Assembly: GCA_018711785.1 (NCBI GenBank)
Contig: DVHW01000085.1
Location: 1 to 7,892 of the forward strand
DNA from: Candidatus Galloscillospira excrementavium
Lineage (GTDB): Bacteria > Bacillota > Clostridia > Oscillospirales > Oscillospiraceae
Direction: 5' to 3'
DNA length: 7,892 bases
A program made the translations under genes and the position numbers. Every line of letters begins with the position of its first letter. Position 1 is the stretch's first letter. The notes beneath the pieces are model-generated. The model did no database searches and was not told the origin of the DNA. It saw nothing but the letters and a program-made list of their open reading frames with translations. Of this stretch, positions 6,188 through 7,892 are shown in pieces.

Positions 6188-6694
6188 TCACTCTTCAGGC
6201 TGTTCCAGGAGCTTCGCGAGCCCCGCCAGCCGGGGATCGACTTCAGGCTTGCAGCCGCAGGGCCCCTCATTGAGGTTGGCGCCGCACTTGGCGCACAGGC
6301 CCTTACAGTCCTCTGAGCAGAGATGCTTGGTATCCATGCCGAGAATGAAGGCAGTGCGGGCGACCTCGTCCAGGTCCGCCTCTTCCCCGTCCAGCAGATA
6401 AATCTCCCCTTCACTCTCCTCTTCGGCCAGCTCGGTGGCCAGGAGGGTGTCCAGGGAGACCTTCTGTGTCTGGGAAAAGGGCTTGCCGCACCGGTCGCAG
6501 GTCAGGTCCAGCACCGTGGATGCCTTCCCCTCCAGCACCAGCGCCCCCGCCGTGTTTTTCACGACGCCCTCCACCTCGATGGGGTGGGCGGCAGGCCGCT
6601 GGCCGTTGAACTCCAGGTCGGACAGGTCCATCTGGAACGCAAAGGGCAGACTGGCGCCCGGGGTGTGGATGATCTCGCGCAGATTCAGTCGCAT
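6188..6694 (-). CDS. yceD: YceD/DUF177 family protein, 23S rRNA accumulation
   Basis: A 168-residue protein of the DUF177 family, which in E. coli and plants is linked to 23S rRNA accumulation or processing; the molecular mechanism is not settled. The sequence shows a beta-rich N-terminal part, then a first cysteine pair, CDRCGKPF (66-73), an acidic middle (90-110), and a cysteine-rich C-terminal stretch with C126, C130, C134, C137, C146 and C148. LCSEDCKGLCAKCGANLN (125-142) is the hallmark of Gram-positive members and looks metal-binding. It is directly upstream of rpmF in the conserved pair. The ATG at 6694 has GAGGTG only 4 nt upstream, a little tight but the best choice. Transcription comes from the consensus promoter about 30 nt before it. 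Confidence 0.93.
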   Translation of the reverse strand: MRLNLREIIHTPGASLPFAFQMDLSDLEFNGQRPAAHPIEVEGVVKNTAGALVLEGKASTVLDLTCDRCGKPFSQTQKVSLDTLLATELAEEESEGEIYLLDGEEADLDEVARTAFILGMDTKHLCSEDCKGLCAKCGANLNEGPCGCKPEVDPRLAGLAKLLEQPEE

Positions 6695-6723
6695 GGTACA
6701 CCTCGCATAACGGTACGGCGAGT

Positions 6724-6752
6724 ATTATAACGAAATTGAGGGGGATTGTCAA
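6724..6752 (-). promoter_or_regulatory. Perfect-consensus sigma-A promoter of yceD-rpmF
   Basis: On the minus strand TTGACA (6747-6752) and TATAAT (6724-6729) are both exact consensus hexamers with the optimal 17-nt spacer. Transcription should start near 6717, with a leader of about 23 nt. Immediately upstream (6757-6781) lie runs of A on the transcribed-sense strand that resemble an UP element. It is the strongest promoter in the window. Confidence 0.93.
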
Positions 6753-6756
6753 ATGC

Positions 6757-6781
6757 TTTTTTCTTTCTTTTTTCAGTTTTT
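6757..6781 (-). promoter_or_regulatory. A-tract (UP-element-like) region upstream of the yceD promoter
   Basis: Read on the minus strand, this stretch is four A-runs broken by G or CTG, directly upstream of the TTGACA. Its place and composition fit binding by the RNA polymerase alpha C-terminal domain. It also overlaps the -35 region of the divergent promoter for the pseudouridine synthase, so the two could compete. Confidence 0.5.
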
Positions 6782-6785
6782 ATGC

Positions 6786-6791
6786 TATACT
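6786..6791 (+). promoter_or_regulatory. Extended -10 promoter for the pseudouridine synthase
   Basis: TATACT preceded by TGC forms an extended -10 (TG at 6783-6784). No good -35 is found 16-18 nt upstream, only a T/C-rich run. Extended -10 promoters can work without one. The start would be near 6798, about 43 nt before the gene. Confidence 0.6.
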
Positions 6792-6826
6792 ATTGAGCCA
6801 TAGACAAAAACTGGCCCCCATGGGGC

Positions 6827-6833
6827 GGGAGGA
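6827..6833 (+). promoter_or_regulatory. Ribosome binding site that decides the pseudouridine synthase start
   Basis: GGGAGGA lies 7 nt before the ATG at 6841. The in-frame ATG at 6820 and the upstream TTG at 6736 have no such site, and the TTG would precede the -10 box. Confidence 0.8.
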
Positions 6834-6840
6834 CGCCGGA

Positions 6841-7812
6841 ATGAGAGAGTTCACCATCACGAAAAACGACGCCGGGCAGCGGCTGGACCGCTGGCTGGGC
6901 AAGGCCCTGCCCCTCCTCCCCGCGCCCCTGGCCCAGAAGTATATCCGCCTCAAGCGGGTGAAGGTGAACGGAAAGGGCTCCAAACGGGATTACCGGCTCC
7001 AGGCCGGAGACCTGCTCCAATTATACATCAACGACGAGTTTTTTGACACCCCCACCCAGGAGAACGCCTTCCTCTCGGTGTTCAAGCCCCGCCTGAGCAT
7101 CGTCTACGAGGACGAGAACCTCCTCCTGCTGGACAAGCGGCCCGGCATGCCGGTCCACCCGGACGAGACCGAGCGGGTCAACACCCTCCTCACCCACCTT
7201 CAGGCTTACCTCTATCAGAAGAAGGAGTGGAGCCCCTACCAAGAGAACTCCTTTGCCCCCGCCCTGTGCAACCGCATCGACCGCAACACCGGCGGCATCG
7301 TCATCGCCGCCAAGAACGCCGAGGCCCTGCGCATCCTGAACCAGAAGATCCGGGACCGGGAGATCGACAAGTTCTATCTGGCGGCGGTGCTGGGGCGGAT
7401 GAACCCGCCGGAGGGGCGGCTGGAGAGCTTTCTTGTGAAGGACGAGGGGAAGAAGCAGGTGAAGGTCTACCACCGGCCCGTCCCCGATGGCAAGACCGCC
7501 GTTACCTTATATAAAACCCTTCAGCACCGGGGCGGGCTGTCCCTGGTGGAGTGCGAGCTGCGCACCGGCCGGACCCACCAGATCCGGGCCCAGTTCGCCG
7601 ACGCGGGCTGTCCCCTTCTGGGGGACGGCAAGTACGGCCGGGAGCGGGACAACCGGCGCTACGGCCGCAGCGGGCAGGCCCTGTACTCCTATAAGCTCCG
7701 CTTCTCCTTCACCACCGACGCCGGCCTCCTCTCCTACCTGGACGGACGGACCTTCCAGGTCCCGGAGGTGGACTTTGTGGCCGAGTACTTCGGCCCCGCG
7801 CAGACGCCGTAA
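6841..7812 (+). CDS. RluA-family rRNA/tRNA pseudouridine synthase with S4 domain
   Basis: A 323-residue enzyme that isomerises uridine to pseudouridine in RNA, most likely 23S rRNA as for RluC/RluD. Residues 1-65 form an S4-like RNA-binding domain (AGQRLDRWLGKALP, 11-24; VKVNGK, 40-45; LQAGDLLQLY, 53-62). The catalytic domain begins near 85 with VYEDENLLLLDKRPGMPVHP (88-107). The catalytic motif reads NRIDRNTGG (144-152), with D147 the expected catalytic Asp; the common form is HRLDxxTSG, so His and Ser are replaced by Asn and Gly. RTGRTHQIRAQFA (241-253) and GDGKYG (261-266) are intact. The target uridine cannot be told from sequence, so no symbol is given. The gene is divergent from yceD and has its own promoter. 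No terminator is visible after it in this window. Confidence 0.93.
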   Translation: MREFTITKNDAGQRLDRWLGKALPLLPAPLAQKYIRLKRVKVNGKGSKRDYRLQAGDLLQLYINDEFFDTPTQENAFLSVFKPRLSIVYEDENLLLLDKRPGMPVHPDETERVNTLLTHLQAYLYQKKEWSPYQENSFAPALCNRIDRNTGGIVIAAKNAEALRILNQKIRDREIDKFYLAAVLGRMNPPEGRLESFLVKDEGKKQVKVYHRPVPDGKTAVTLYKTLQHRGGLSLVECELRTGRTHQIRAQFADAGCPLLGDGKYGRERDNRRYGRSGQALYSYKLRFSFTTDAGLLSYLDGRTFQVPEVDFVAEYFGPAQTP

Positions 7813-7892
7813 TATAATGCTCATGTGCCATAAAGTAACAAAAACATGAAAGCTGGTAGCCGCCCCACTGTTCCGTAAAATATTTTGTGGTT
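7813..7892. other. Unassigned intergenic end of window
   Basis: These 80 nt after the pseudouridine synthase are AT-richer than the genes. I see no terminator hairpin and no gene. TATAAT at 7813-7818 lacks a -35. A segment around 7848-7872 resembles part of a cobalamin riboswitch core (see findings), but the window ends too soon to judge. Confidence 0.4.

Noticed and set aside
6736..6840. An N-terminal extension of the pseudouridine synthase from TTG at 6736 or ATG at 6820
   Set aside because: The extension would be coded upstream of the -10 box and across T-rich promoter DNA. GGGAGGA is correctly spaced only for the ATG at 6841, where the S4 domain begins.
7846..7878. A ten-residue open frame beginning ATGAAAGCTGG after the pseudouridine synthase
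   Set aside because: There is no ribosome binding site upstream, and it is too short to support without conservation data.

Overview
The window is an ordinary, gene-dense piece of a GC-rich Gram-positive chromosome. The best guess is a high-GC member of class Clostridia (Oscillospirales-like). This is an inference from three things: the presence of HPr kinase/phosphorylase, the gene order DUF512 radical-SAM / der / plsY / gpsA, which I recall from Clostridia, and the zinc-cysteine forms of L28 and L32. No mobile element, CRISPR array, tRNA or rRNA was seen. Nine protein genes are recognisable and nearly all of the DNA is accounted for.

Layout from left to right. (1) Positions 1-931, minus strand: hprK, cut off by the window edge close to its C-terminus. 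(2) A divergent promoter region, then rpmB (L28) on the plus strand at 1128-1316. A perfect 42-nt palindrome follows and probably terminates transcription from both sides. (3) Positions 1386-5849, minus strand: a compact four-gene operon read in the order DUF512 PDZ/radical-SAM protein, der, plsY, gpsA. The last three genes are separated by 3 nt or overlap by 3 nt. (4) Positions 5945-6694, minus strand: yceD (DUF177) then rpmF (L32), driven by a perfect-consensus sigma-A promoter with an A-tract upstream element and closed by an intrinsic terminator. (5) Positions 6841-7812, plus strand: an S4-domain RluA-family pseudouridine synthase, transcribed divergently from yceD. (6) A last 80 nt with no assigned gene.

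Two themes run through the window. One is ribosome biogenesis and translation: L28, L32, YceD, Der and the RluA-type enzyme. The other is the entry to phospholipid synthesis: GpsA makes sn-glycerol-3-phosphate and PlsY acylates it. HprK adds carbon-source regulation through HPr-Ser46. The least understood gene is the PDZ/radical-SAM/DUF512 protein at the head of the der-plsY-gpsA operon. I found no clearly new multi-gene system, and that gene is the best candidate for undescribed biology here.
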